Shown in pieces: positions 10,180 to 20,834 of a DNA stretch of 64,000 bases. The stretch covers positions 496,001-560,000 of the forward strand of contig JAFEKR010000032.1 in assembly GCA_019022495.1 (NCBI GenBank), written 5' to 3'. The notes beneath the pieces were generated by a model that saw only the letters and a program-made list of their open reading frames with translations, was not told the DNA's origin and searched no databases. A program made the translations under genes and the position numbers. Position 1 is the stretch's first letter, and each line of letters begins with the position of its first letter. The stretch is from Epichloe hybrida. Lineage: Eukaryota; Ascomycota; Sordariomycetes; Hypocreales; Clavicipitaceae.

Positions 10180-12095
10180 TGTGAGAACAAAGGGATAGCT
10201 AGGCAAGAGGTATAGGGGCGTTCGTATCTTAACTGAAGCTTGCTAGGTCTAAGTATGTTATATGTGCGAGTTACTAACTTATAGCTAGTGGCTTGCTAGT
10301 GTTATGTAAACCTAGCCTTATAGCGTGGTACACTAGCGGGGTGCACCTATGTTATAAGTAAGGCCTTATAATTATCCCCTTACTTATAGCTAGGCTTCTA
10401 AATAGCTTTCCCTAGCCTTAATATAGCTATTTACTAACTAGCTAATAATAAAAATAATAATAAATAAATTAGTTAGCTTTATAATATAAATTTCATTATA
10501 ACTTACTATTATATTACTTCCTTTTCCTCCTTATAACTCTAGACTATTCTAATTAATTTTAATTAGACTTTATTTACCCTAACTTATTATACACCTATCC
10601 TTACTATTTTATTATAGAAACTAATGCTATTTGCTTCTATAAGTACTTTTATATACACTACTTATACACTAGCTATACTAACTTTAAGAGGCACTTACTA
10701 ATTAAGGCTACTTTACTAAGGATTATATATAGTTTTTCTTATTCTTTACTTAGGAGTAGCACTACTAAGGATAAGTAGTTAAAGTATTATCTCTAATATA
10801 ATAAGCATGGTAATACTTATAAGATAGTGAGTTACTTAGTATTCTATTACTATATGCTTCTAACTTACTAACTTTTCTATACTAGGCTATAGTAATAATA
10901 GCTAGTAACTTTTCTAACCTAATAGTTATTTATAAGTAAGTATAAGCCCTTATAAGCACTACTATTTCTGCCTTAAATAAAGAGAGTATTAGTATTTTTT
11001 TAGAGAAGACTTACTATAGCTTTACTAAGTATATTCTTAACTTAGTTATAGGATTTAACTATATAAACACCTTATACTATATTACCTTTAGGTTAACTAG
11101 TACTATAAAGGTATATTAAGTCTATTAAATCCTAATCTAATTACTTATTATTTACTAACCTTTCTATATAAGCTACCTTTATTTCTTACTAAAGCTATCT
11201 AGTCTCTTAGTAGTAGTTATAAGTTACCTTAGTAGCTATAGCCCTATTCCCCTCTCTTCTAGTTTACCCTTAGCTTTTTATTATCTATTTACTAGGGCTT
11301 TACTAATATTTTAATAGGAGGACCTAGAGGATACTATAGCTATATAGGAAGTATATATAGTTCTTTAGCTTTATTTATTAAATCTAGGCTATATTACCTA
11401 GGCTATAGTAGTATACTACTTCTTTTATACTATAGAGGAGGTGATTTAGGCTAATAAGAATAAGGTAAAGTATAGGTTTATTAATAGTAAGGTTATCTCC
11501 TATCTAGGGGCTATAATAAAGAGTTTTCTAGTTACTTTACTTATACTTTAAGCGCTATTTTCTTTATTTTTTTATAATATAACACAGGCCTCTAGGTAAA
11601 ATTTTTAGGTAACTAATAATATTAAGCCTTTACTATAGTAATATTATTCCTTAGTGCTTATAATTCGCTTATAACTTACTATACTTTCTCCTTATTTTAC
11701 TTTAATAGAAAGCCTAAATTATATATTAAGCGCTTTCTATATCTTTTACTACTACCTATTAATTATATTTACTTAGCTAACCCTTCTATTTTACTAGGTA
11801 TTTATTACCTTTATAAGTCTTCCTATAATCCTTAACTTCTTTAACTTTAAATTTATTATCTTTATTTTTAAGGTCTAGTATTAGTATTTCTTTATCTATA
11901 GCATCTTTCTAGTAATTCTATAGCTTTAATAGACTAACGTAAAATATATTATATAGTTAACTATACTTATTAGGTAGCGCTAGTTAGTATGCTTATTTAC
12001 CTATAGTATTAAGTATTTAAAATAGCCTAATAAATCTAGGGGTTAGCTTTTATTTTATATCCTTAAGTCTAATATTCTTTACTAATAGTAGCTAG
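10180..12095 (-). mobile_element. Chromodomain Gypsy fragment: integrase end to 3' terminus
   Basis: Reverse-strand remnant of a Ty3/gypsy chromovirus. From 12095 downward come the integrase C-terminal domain (blocks LTPRFIRLF, YLLITRTLLPS and FYVSLLKL, about 12090-11900) and then a chromodomain (about 11860-11710) with KYLVKQKG, where the family has YLVKWKGW. The low-coordinate end, TGTGAGAACA at 10180, sits against the other Gypsy and looks like the outer end of a 3' LTR. The inner LTR border could not be found, so 10180 to about 11650 holds 3' sequence plus LTR of unresolved extent. A zinc-ligand-like stretch near 10790-10850 (reverse; SYKYYHAYY, probably Cys to Tyr) is unrecognised. The high-coordinate end is cut by the Copia-2 RNase H at 12096. 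Confidence 0.75.
11700..12095 (-). pseudogene. Gypsy integrase C-terminus plus chromodomain
   Basis: Read on the reverse strand, this piece has the LPDKYS..FHVSLLKP-type integrase tail followed by a chromodomain-like segment ending near QVVVKDIESA. In chromoviruses this domain directs integration toward heterochromatin carrying methylated H3K9, which fits the surroundings. The aromatic cage Trp codons read TAG or CAG-like, consistent with RIP damage. Confidence 0.78.
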
Positions 12096-15000
12096 CTAGG
12101 AAGTAAGGTCCTAGTTATTAGTAAATAATCCATTTATAAATACAAAAAGCTTTGCCTTTTTAAGATTAAATAGTATAAACCTTAATCCTTAGCTTAGATT
12201 ATTGATTTACTATTGAATCTATTAGTTTAGGCTCTTTATATCTTAAGGTAATAGCTTTTAGTGTTATGTAGTAATAGAGAGGTTAAAGTAGGCTTTAGGT
12301 TAGCAGATTAAGGTAATATATGTGCCTTAAGCTTATTGTTTTATGTATGCTTGTTTTAAATTAGTTAGTAGGATTAACTAAAGCTTTCTACTCTAGCCCT
12401 TTTGCCTTAGCGTAATTACATTATTTTTAAGAGTAATAATACTACTATTAAAGGTTAGTAAGTTCCCTATAAAAAGGATTTACTTTAGCTTAGTAATAAA
12501 AGAAGCGGCTTTTAATTAATCTTTCTCTTATTAAGAGAACTTATAGTTAGATAGTCTAATTATATTATTAGTTTACATCCTTATACACGTAAAGGTTAGG
12601 TTCTCCTTTGTTATTACAAGCAGGCATGGGTTAAATATAAAGGTTATTATCTAGAGCATTTCTCTATAGTAATAATAATATATTACTTACTAGTAGGTGC
12701 TAGCTTTTGTAATACTATATAAAGGCTTAATTACTTATATTATTATACCTATAGGGTATAGGTAACGGATTTAGATAGGGATTTAGGCTAGGATTATATA
12801 ACTAAGAAGCGTTTGTGCTTATATATAGGCCTATGTAATATCGCAAAGCTAGAGGATAAGGCCTAGTAATAATAACATAAGTGCTATTATAAGGATTAAT
12901 TACTAGCTAGCTTACTAGATTATTAGGGCCTGTGTGAGGATTACTAGCTTCTCCTTATTGCTGTAACCTTGGATTATAAGCCTTGACTTCTTGTATAGAT
13001 CTATTATCTTGCCCTTTACCTTGTTAATAATATAGGAATTAAAAATTCAAACTCTACTATGCTCTCTTTTATTATACTTAATGAATTTAAATACGCCTTA
13101 TTTAATTAGAGAATTAATCTTAGCTTTAGTAAATAGCTTAAAGGGTTTACTAGGGGTCTTAATAATTCCTTCCTTATATAATTAGATTGCAAGCTTAAGG
13201 TTAAAGCTTTCCTTAGCTAATAGAAAGACGTTAGTCTTGTCTTTTATTTAATTTGCGTAATTAATATTAGATATAATAATAGGGGGGTTCTTCTAAGGTC
13301 TTCTAGGTCCTTACCTTAGGGGATTAGCAGGAGGGGTGGCTATAGGCTATAGGGAGGTGTCTTAGTTATTTATGCTCTTAGGAGGTCTCTCTTTATTAGG
13401 ATCTTTGTAAAAAGGCCTAATAGATATTAATCTAAAGGCCTTAGGGCCTTAAGGGAGCTTAAGAGTGTAGGTCTTGCCCTCTATAGCTAATAGCTTGTAG
13501 GGGCCTGCCTATTCCTTGCCTTTACGCCACATACGTATAAGCGATCCTAGTGGGAGGCTAATGGTTATAGAGGTATTAGGACTATTCCTTGTAGTAAGGG
13601 CATTACTAACTTTCTGCTAGGTATAAATACGCTTAACTTCCTTTATTGCTAGTTGGATCACAAGGGCTTGCTACGTGATATCTAGTAATAGAGGTAATTC
13701 CTTAACTATACAAGGATACGCGCTAAAAACAAGGACTATTAGCATAAGACTATTTAATCCTATAGTGTTATTCATAGCTTTAACTACCATTTGTAATGCC
13801 ATAGGCTCTAGCGTTATTAGGCATTCCTATTAGATAATATTATAGGCTCTTTAGAGTGGCCTATAATATTGCTTAACCTTACTAATGCTATAGTGAGCCT
13901 TAATAGGGATGTCTTTAATCTTAATTACTATTAATAACATAAGCTGCTTAAATTCCTTGCCTCTGAAGGTTGTTCTAGTATCTGTAATAATTAAATCTAG
14001 GGGGCCTAGATAGATGTTAATCTAGTAAAGACGGAGTGCTTCCTACGTAGTCTTTGCAGAGATATCTTTAATGAATCTAGCTGTATTAAAGGATATAGCT
14101 ATATTAATAACTTATAGAACAAGGCGGTTACTATTAAGATATATAATGTTCACAATGATTTCGTAATTATAAGCATATTTATCCCGAAGAGTGAATTTAA
14201 ACTGATGTAAGCTATTCGCGTGTAATTAGCACTACTAGCAAACCTTAGTTAGTTTCTTAATGGCTTTAAACTTAACCTTATACCCTAATTTACATAGTAA
14301 ATTATAAAGATATTAAACTAAAGGGTGTCTGAAGTATTAATATAATTAGTAGAGCTTAATCTCTGTGAGATAACTCTAAGTAATACTTTCTTCTTTGTTA
14401 AGAAGCATTCACGTATACCTCTATTTACACATAATAGGAACCTTAATATTCCCTTACTATAAAACGTTCTCTAATGTGTGGAAATCGATTTTTAGGCAGG
14501 TTATATTGTTAAGGTATAAGAGAAAGGGAGTGTTTATAGGGATTACCTAAAAGAGAATAATTCTGAACGGAGTTAGCACTTTAATTAATCTAAGTGCCTT
14601 AATTAGTTCTCTAGGGCCGAATTTAATCTTTGTCTTCCTGGCATCTGACTTATTAAGTGTGATAGTTAGTATTATACTTTGTAAAGCTAAGAATTAAGGG
14701 TGGCCTACTAACGAATATCCCGTAGCACCTATATTAGCTATAATGCCTTCAAAGGTTCTGGATAAATATTATCCTTTAAGTGTAAATACGCTTAGTGCCT
14801 TATCTAGTTTCTAAAGATTAAATGGATTCTTCTTAACTAGAGCATAAGTTATTACTCTACTAGCGAGAATCTTAGTGGTTATATGGCTGTTATAGGTGGT
14901 CCCGTATGTAAAGAAGCTTGTGGGCACTTAGCTATTACTATCTTCTTTGCTAAAACTGAGTTCTGTTAGATATTAGTTAATATTATTGTCCTTAGCTAAT

Positions 15001-17177
15001 TCAGGATTATTATTACCTTTATACTATATTAGGAATATATTATATAAAGAAGCTATTAAGTCCGTGTAAGAGTAATTCTTAAATCATTAGAATGCTTTCT
15101 TCTAGTCCTTGTCTAAGTGTTTAGTTAACTAATAACCTTCTTTACTATATATATAACACTTTTTTAAGTGTTAAGGCTTGCTCTTTAATAAAGATTAACT
15201 ATACTAGGCTTCCTTGCCTCTTCTATTATACTTATAGTTAGTCTAAAAGTATTCCTTAGTGCTAGCTTCTATAGGGAACTACTACTAATTAATTAAAGCT
15301 TTAGATTTACTAATTAACATTCTTATCTATTTGTAAAAGCGTTAGAGGTTAATAGGAGGATTAATAATATAGGCCTTATATTCTAGGATTCCTTTATAAG
15401 CATTTAGAATCTAACTATGGAAGTCTAATTCCGACTAGGATCCATAAGGATTTGCCCTTTAGAGATTTAAAAGCTTTGTTATAAGGTCTTTAAAGCACTT
15501 AATTTTTAATTTACTAGGGTTCTCTTAGATAATTATAAGTAGTTATAATCTTCCCTATAATAGATAGTTCTTTTAATATATATTATTTATCTTAAACTTC
15601 TGCTTAATCCTGCGGATAAGAGTTAGGAGATCTTAGGGGTTTTCTTAGCCTAAAAGGTTCTCTAAGAAGTACTATAGAGGTCTTCCTTTTAGTATAAACT
15701 TAAAACTATAGCCTAACTATTCTTATGTGATTCCTAGTATTTTACACTTTCTTTAATAGGTTAAGAGCTTAATATTAAGAATGTTATACTCCCTAGCACT
15801 ATACTTAATACTCTTATTACTATAGAATTTGTTAAGATTAAGTAGTTACTTTAATAAGGGTTAGCCTATCTCCTAAGGGGGAATAGGGATGATTAAATCT
15901 TATAGAAAAGGTGCTATAGTCCTAGATTATAGAGGGGGATTATAATACCTTATTATAGGAGGGGAAATAAAAGGGGTCTAGGGTTATGGTTAAGGGCTTA
16001 TAATAAGGGGATTACCTTTGCTATTATGCCTTTACCTTACACTTAGCATACTTAGGGATTAGTGTAATAGAATCTAGGAATAAAATAGGAGTGATTATAG
16101 TGGTTAAGGGGATTAGGGATAACATGGAGTGATTAGTTACTTTAGTTAATCTCTAAAAGAAGGGATACTAATAGGAAAGAGGTCTTTATAGAAGTCCTTC
16201 TCTACTATTTATCTCTTAAAGAGAGAATACTTCCTAGTAACTTCCTATATTTCTTTTTCTTTCTAATTATAGAATCTATTATAGTTAATAATATCTTTAA
16301 GTAAGACTATTATCTTATAGTAACTCTGTAGGTCTATATAAATGCTACTAAAGAAGAGAAAGTCTTAAAGACTTTTTATAGCTTTAGGATCTACTACTTA
16401 GAATATTTCTTATTTCTATTCTCTAAAGTTATTACTAAAGATAGTAAATAGGGTTTGCGGGTATAGGTTCTTATATTTATAGGTTACTTTCTTAATAAGA
16501 ATCTAGGCTATAAGTTCTTTAGGGGTAGTATTTGCTTTAAGATTAAATAATTCCTTATTCTCTAGTGCTTATTATATAATATATTAGTGTAAATTAGGGG
16601 ATATGTAGTTAAGGAGGTAAGATATAACTTATAGATTAGCTTCTCTTCTAGTATCCTTAGGGGGGAAGGTGTGTTTATGATTAGAGGGAACGTCTTAAGC
16701 TCTAGATCCCTCTAGTTAATCTTAATGTTTTACTATAATATTAGTGGTAGATAAGGGGGTAAGGGAAATAGAGAATTAATAGAAGTCTAAAGGATTATAA
16801 GTAAAGCTATTATCTTTACCTCTTAGTGGGTTTAATTAAATAATTAAGGATAGGTTAGGTTAGTTACTAACTAGGCCTTAATTGTTTAATAAATACGCTT
16901 CTAAGGGTTTATTTGCGTAATAGACGCGCTAATTAAATAAATAAAGATAGGTTAGGTTAGTTACTAACTAGGCCTTAATTAAGTTAATAAGCTTAGATTT
17001 GGCATAGAGCTAGTTATAGTTACTTAAGGTAAAAGGAAAGCTAGAATATACTTTTTCCTTAGTATATTTAGTATCTTAGAGTAGCACTTCCTCTTTTATA
17101 AGGCAAGTTCTTAATACTAATACCTCTTCTGTGAACCTTGCTAATCTGTGGTATTTATAGAGATAACCACTAATTAG
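12096..17177 (-). pseudogene. Copia-2 gag-pol relic, copy i
   Basis: Reverse-strand polyprotein. Gag runs from about 17100, with the CCHC-type zinc knuckle near 15165-15121 (KCYIYSKEGY, Cys partly lost). Protease lies near 14750-14700 (ANIGAT, DTGAS-type), integrase from about 14640 to 13430 and ending in the SYTLKLP-GPKAFR block near 13450, RT about 13150-12600, and RNase H from about 12560 until the break at 12096. Stops are almost all TAG or TAA at Gln and Trp positions. The RIP load is similar to that of the forward copies. Confidence 0.82.
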
Positions 17178-17473
17178 TGTTAGTATTTATAGGATACTAT
17201 TGACTTACGCGTAAGGTTTTTAGGGTGGACTAAAGTGTATGTAATTATTATATATTCTAGTCTATTAAAGCAAGTAAAAGAGGGATTAAATAGAAGCAAA
17301 GAGGGTGCGCTATTTATCATAGGAAAAGGGGCCTTAATCAGGGTTATTAGCGAAGAGGCCACATGTGCTAACTCCGATCGCGGCGCGGTCGGGCCGGACA
17401 TGTGGGTCCGCGATGCAACGCGCCCACCTAATCAGAGGCGCGCACCCTTGTTGATATCATGCTTGTTCTAACA
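17178..17473 (-). repeat. Copia-2 LTR (296 bp), copy i
   Basis: Reverse complement of the LTRs at 41771-42066, 47705-48000, 50084-50379 and 56164-56459; all five are 296 bp. It is the least mutated on its GC-rich side (17365-17450, GATCGCGGCGCGGTCGGGCC) and preserves the adjoining sequence GATAACCACTAATTAG inside the element (17162-17177). Open frames of 70-80 codons in these LTRs are fortuitous. Confidence 0.92.
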
Positions 17474-18586
17474 GCTTCCTTTCTTTATCCCTTATTAAAT
17501 AACTTAATAATAGGGTTATTCTTTTCCTAATTAATCCGCGGACTCATTATCTAAGTTAATAGTAAGCATGTCCTCTATGTTATAAGCATTAATAAAGGAC
17601 TTCTTTTATAGGCGGATAGCGGGATATAATAAGTATACTATAGCAAAGTGCTTAGAGGAGCCACATTACAAACATTACCTATTATCGCGGCACGCGTTAA
17701 GTACGTCCTAAGTAACCTACTTAGCGTGCTTACTACCTTTCTTATTACCTAACTTTTAGCGTCCTATAGAATTTCCAGAGCCTTGCCAGGTCCCTACTAT
17801 ACCTGTGGAGTAAATATCTATTATTAGCGTGTCCTTGTCTTGCGGCTTGGCTTTGATTAGGTTAGGCATTAGATTGCCTTGTTTTTATGCGTAGTGTTTT
17901 TCCTTTAGTTAGTAGGATTCGATGTCTAACATAATGCTTTGATAGCGGGCTATAGCTACCACGTAATTAGCCTAGGGTATATCCCGCCTGATGCTGTAGT
18001 CCCTTATCTGCTTATTAAGCGCTATGCGTAACTTAGATAACTTCACTAAGTCCGCCTACCTAAGCCCCCTAGCTAAGGCTAGCTTCTATTTAAAGCAAAT
18101 ATAGAAGTCGCTAAACCTCTCGTTTTGTCATTACATTAACTAGTCAAGTTCTGTAATTGCCATTTCCTAGCGGTAAGGGTTATCAAATATTTCCCCTAAA
18201 TAGTCCAGAAGTCTAGATAGACAAAAGTCCTCTAGGTAGCCCTTCTCAAAGAAAGGTGTGACCTATGCTTAGACCTTAGGCAACAGGTTCTAGTAAATAA
18301 AGCACCACTAATCCTAATCGCCACTAATAAACTCCCTATTCACTAGCAGCTTATGAGTTATGAGGCCCTTCCAAGCCGCAAATAGGACCCTATTACTATT
18401 AAAGGGGGGGCCTGTAAGTAGGGGTTTCCGCTTAATCTAGGTTAGTGTAGGTGCTGTATTTTATAAATTAGCTAAGTACTAGATTTATGCCGCCTACTGT
18501 TATACCTATTGTCGTAGGAGTGCTAACTCATTAGTGTCCATTATATCTAGTGGTAATGGCGTATCCTCTGGCTAGGTTGTTTTCAT
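17474..18586 (-). pseudogene. Gypsy-type retrotransposon gag relic
   Basis: Reverse-strand gag starting at an ATG at 18586 (MKTT). Readable blocks in order: GPPFNSNRVLFAAWKGLI, FFEKGYLEDF, LDYLGEIFDNPYR, NERFSDFYICFK, LVKLSKLRIALNKQIRDY, and a zinc knuckle near 17690-17645 (CL*CGSSKHFAI; the last Cys lies beyond). These match the Retrotrans_gag fold followed by a CCHC nucleocapsid motif. Stops are at Gln/Trp/Arg codons and the RIP load is lighter than in the Copia copies. It is cut at 17474 by the Copia-2 insertion; protease and pol are not present on the other side. Confidence 0.78.
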
Positions 18587-18619
18587 AGTAAAGAATAATA
18601 TATATTATAAACTAGCCTT

Positions 18620-18827
18620 ATGGCTACTGCATATAAGCGTTCAGAATGAGAATGTTATTCTTATAGAAGAAGAAAGGAATTATACTAGTAGTTACACAGC
18701 ATCCGGATATATAGCCCCTTGTGCGCGGTCCATGCACGGTCTATGTAAAGCCCTAACCTAGCCGCACCAAGTACGCATACTTTCCGGAGCTGGACTTAAC
18801 CCGAGCTCACAGCTCGAGTCCATAACA
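18620..18827 (-). repeat. LTR upstream of Gypsy gag (5' LTR, approximate inner border)
   Basis: Reading the reverse strand, the segment starts TGTTATGGACTCGAGCTGTG at 18827 and contains TATATATCC, a plausible TATA box (about 18700). It precedes the gag ATG by a short leader. A CTCGAGCTGTGAGCTCG hairpin lies next to the outer end. The inner border is set only approximately because no second copy is in the window. Confidence 0.6.
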
Positions 18828-19284
18828 CTCTAGCCCCTTTAACCTCGGATCTATCGGATTGTCAGATCAATTCAACCACATTAGATCCGGCCTAGCCCCT
18901 GACCCCCTAGCTAGATAAAAGCCCTAGATTCCCTCCCTTTTCATAGAAAATCAACTCTCCCTTTGATGCCTTTGGCTTGGATTGTTCAAATCGAGTTTTT
19001 ACCTGTGTTTTCCTGAGATGAATATGAGCTTATTTGAGATTATCTAGCTGCCTAGCTAGGCTGCTTTTTCCTAGCTTGGATCCTCGCGATGGATCGCAAA
19101 TATCGCAGACCTAGATCCCGATATCTAGGTTCAATTGCTGATATCGTTGAATTCGTCAATATCGTCAATATCATCATTTTCGTCATCTTCGTCAGCATCA
19201 TCATCATTATCGTCAGATCCCTCTTTTCCGTTGTTTTGGGGTGGTTGTTTTGCCCTGACAAACTATCACAGGCACAAATCGCGA
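18828..19284. other. Low-RIP unassigned segment
   Basis: Composition here is close to ordinary fungal DNA. It lies between the Gypsy LTR and the transposase frame, so it may be the 5' part of the Tc1-like element, but no left terminal inverted repeat matching 20758-20789 is present. A GTCATC-like trinucleotide tract (about 19155-19217) reads as an Asp/Asn-rich run on the reverse strand and Ile/Val-rich on the forward. Neither frame is a convincing gene. Confidence 0.4.
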
Positions 19285-20642
19285 GCCCTCTGAATTCGAG
19301 CGTGCCTAGGCAGAAGAAGATGACGATGCCCGTGCTGCGCGGGATGCCCTTCGACCGCCGCCCTCAACAGCTCCTGCCGTAATTCATACATCACGTACAG
19401 CTTTGAAAGGGGTTATTGAAGTCTCTGATGATGCCCTGTATGAGCCAGGCACTGAACATCCCCGAGCGTATGCCCGAATGGCCACAAGACTCGAAGATGC
19501 TCCCTCAGATAATGATATTGACGATAATAGAGGCATTGAGGGATGGGAGGCAGAGATAATATCACAGGATGCCCCGGGGGAGTCATTGACGTCACAGGAG
19601 TACTGGTATCATGTTAATCAAAATCATAGGCAGGCACAAGAGGCCGGGTTGATGATGCGGGACGGTCTGGACACTTAGTACAGACCTACTATGTAATTTA
19701 CTATGGACAGCCGGTATCGGGCGTCTTCGCCACCTATAAGCCACAGCAGGGTTGCTAAATAACTAGAAGAGGGTTGCTTTTTATCCACGCCCATCTCATA
19801 TGATGCCCTCATTGGTGCATGCCCAACCCATGTCTCGCGTCGGACAGTACAGCGCGTTATGTCATGACATTTTGGGCGCAAATGGAAAGCAATGGATAGG
19901 CTAAAATTAGATGCTAGATCTGCTTGAAAGCGGCTATCTTTTGCAGAAGGTTGGCTTCCTGATATCGAAGATTTGATGTAGGTATAATGTTTTGAAGTTA
20001 TTGAGGTTATATCCTTCCTGACGCGTCTAGGCGATCTACAGTGACGAATCTTCTATCCAGAATAAATCATCCAACCCCAACGCCTACATCTTCCGATTTC
20101 CTCATGAAAAGTATAATGCGAACCTAGTGAATCTAACAGACCACGTTAAACCAACATTAAATATTATGATCTGGGCAGGAATTTGGACACAAGGTAGAAC
20201 CTAGTCAATCGTGATGACACGCTACGAATCTTCACGCAGAGGCGGCTACTCTGCTCAGAGTTATCTAGAAACTCTAGAAGAAGGTCTTCTACCTGTATAT
20301 GATAGCACGCGTTACTTTCAGTAGGATAACGCAAGAATTCATACTTCTGCGGTGGTTACAAGCTTCCTTCTTAATCACTGCATTAAGTACATAGACTGGC
20401 CTCCTTACTCACCGGATTTAAACCCCATTAAGCACTGTTAGGCAATTCTACAGGGGCAGTTACGAAGAAACTTCCTATCTTCACACTCTAACTAAAAAAT
20501 CGCAAATCTCGAAGAATTCAAAAGGTGCATCGAAATTACGTGGGACGCAATTCCTCAAGAGCAAATTGCAGTACTAATTGATTCATTCGAGCGTCGCTTG
20601 CGTGCCGTGATTTGGGCAAGACGGTGGTATACAAAATATTAA
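19285..20642 (+). pseudogene. Tc1/mariner (DD34E) transposase relic with one intron
   Basis: A single frame runs from about 19285 to the stop at 20640-20642 once a 49-nt intron (19982-20030) is removed. The N-terminal part (to about 19700) is acidic and unrecognised. A helix-turn-helix-like block THVSRRTVQRVMS follows (19826-19864). The catalytic core has YSDESS (first Asp, 20040-20042), FQ*DNARIH (second Asp, 20325-20327) and WPPYSPDLNPIKHC*A. The expected Glu reads AAG (Lys) at 20430-20432, with exactly 34 residues between. Exon 2 has no frameshift and four internal stops, each one transition from Gln or Trp. TAG and TAA near 19676-19693, and TGA within exon 1, are likewise one transition from sense. 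The protein would have cut and pasted DNA at TA sites; it is now inactive. Confidence 0.85.
19982..20030 (+). other. Predicted 49-nt intron in Tc1-like transposase
   Basis: Starts GTATAA, carries a CTGAC branch-site-like pentamer 10 bases before the 3' end and ends TAG, all typical of short fungal introns. Its removal joins DLM* (Gln before RIP) in phase 0 to AIYSDESS. Without removal the frame is broken just before the first catalytic Asp. Confidence 0.7.
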
Positions 20643-20834
20643 TTGCTAATTATAGGGCTACAAGTTGATATATATAACTTTCTACGATAGATAATATACA
20701 TTAAGAAATCTGCGTTCTTAGATGTAATGTAGCACATATGCAGATAATTAGCCTTTAGTAGGGGTGGTCGTAAACTTTTGGCCTGTCACTATACACTTTA
20801 TTTATAGCGTTCTGACCTATATTAATGTACTATG
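20643..20834. other. 3' flank of Tc1-like element with right terminal repeat
   Basis: The first 147 bases carry the element's 3' untranslated end. The terminus GGGGTGGTCGTAAACTTTTG plus GCCTGTCAC (20761-20789) is Tc1-like and is followed by TA (20790-20791), the usual duplicated target. No matching left repeat was found. The rest is a short spacer before the minisatellite. Confidence 0.55.

Larger units (their letters stand above)
12096..17473 (-). mobile_element. Copia-2 copy i, 3'-truncated, reverse strand
   Basis: Reverse-complement copy of the family that is complete at 41771-48000 and 50084-56459. It has a 5' LTR at 17178-17473, then primer-binding-like sequence, gag, protease, integrase, RT and part of RNase H. 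It stops inside RNase H at the FTNN-DLTS block (12096-12130), where the chromodomain Gypsy begins. The outer LTR end abuts the gag frame of the Gypsy at 17474, so the Copia-2 insertion interrupts that element. It retains the 146 bp gag segment missing from copy j. Confidence 0.88.

Noticed and set aside
17180..17471. Open frames of 73-78 codons on both strands, repeated at 41843, 47765, 50086/50156 and 56275
   Set aside because: They lie wholly inside the 296-bp Copia-2 LTRs. They appear in both strands and vary with RIP; no protein similarity is recognised.
19052..19261. Met/Thr/Ile-rich reverse frame, and an Asp-rich alternative frame, over the trinucleotide tract
   Set aside because: Both are products of the imperfect GTCATC-like tract. 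No supporting domain, and the opposite-strand frame is equally open.
19675..19881. 68-codon reverse frame
   Set aside because: Antisense shadow of transposase exon 1, whose forward frame has a recognisable helix-turn-helix.
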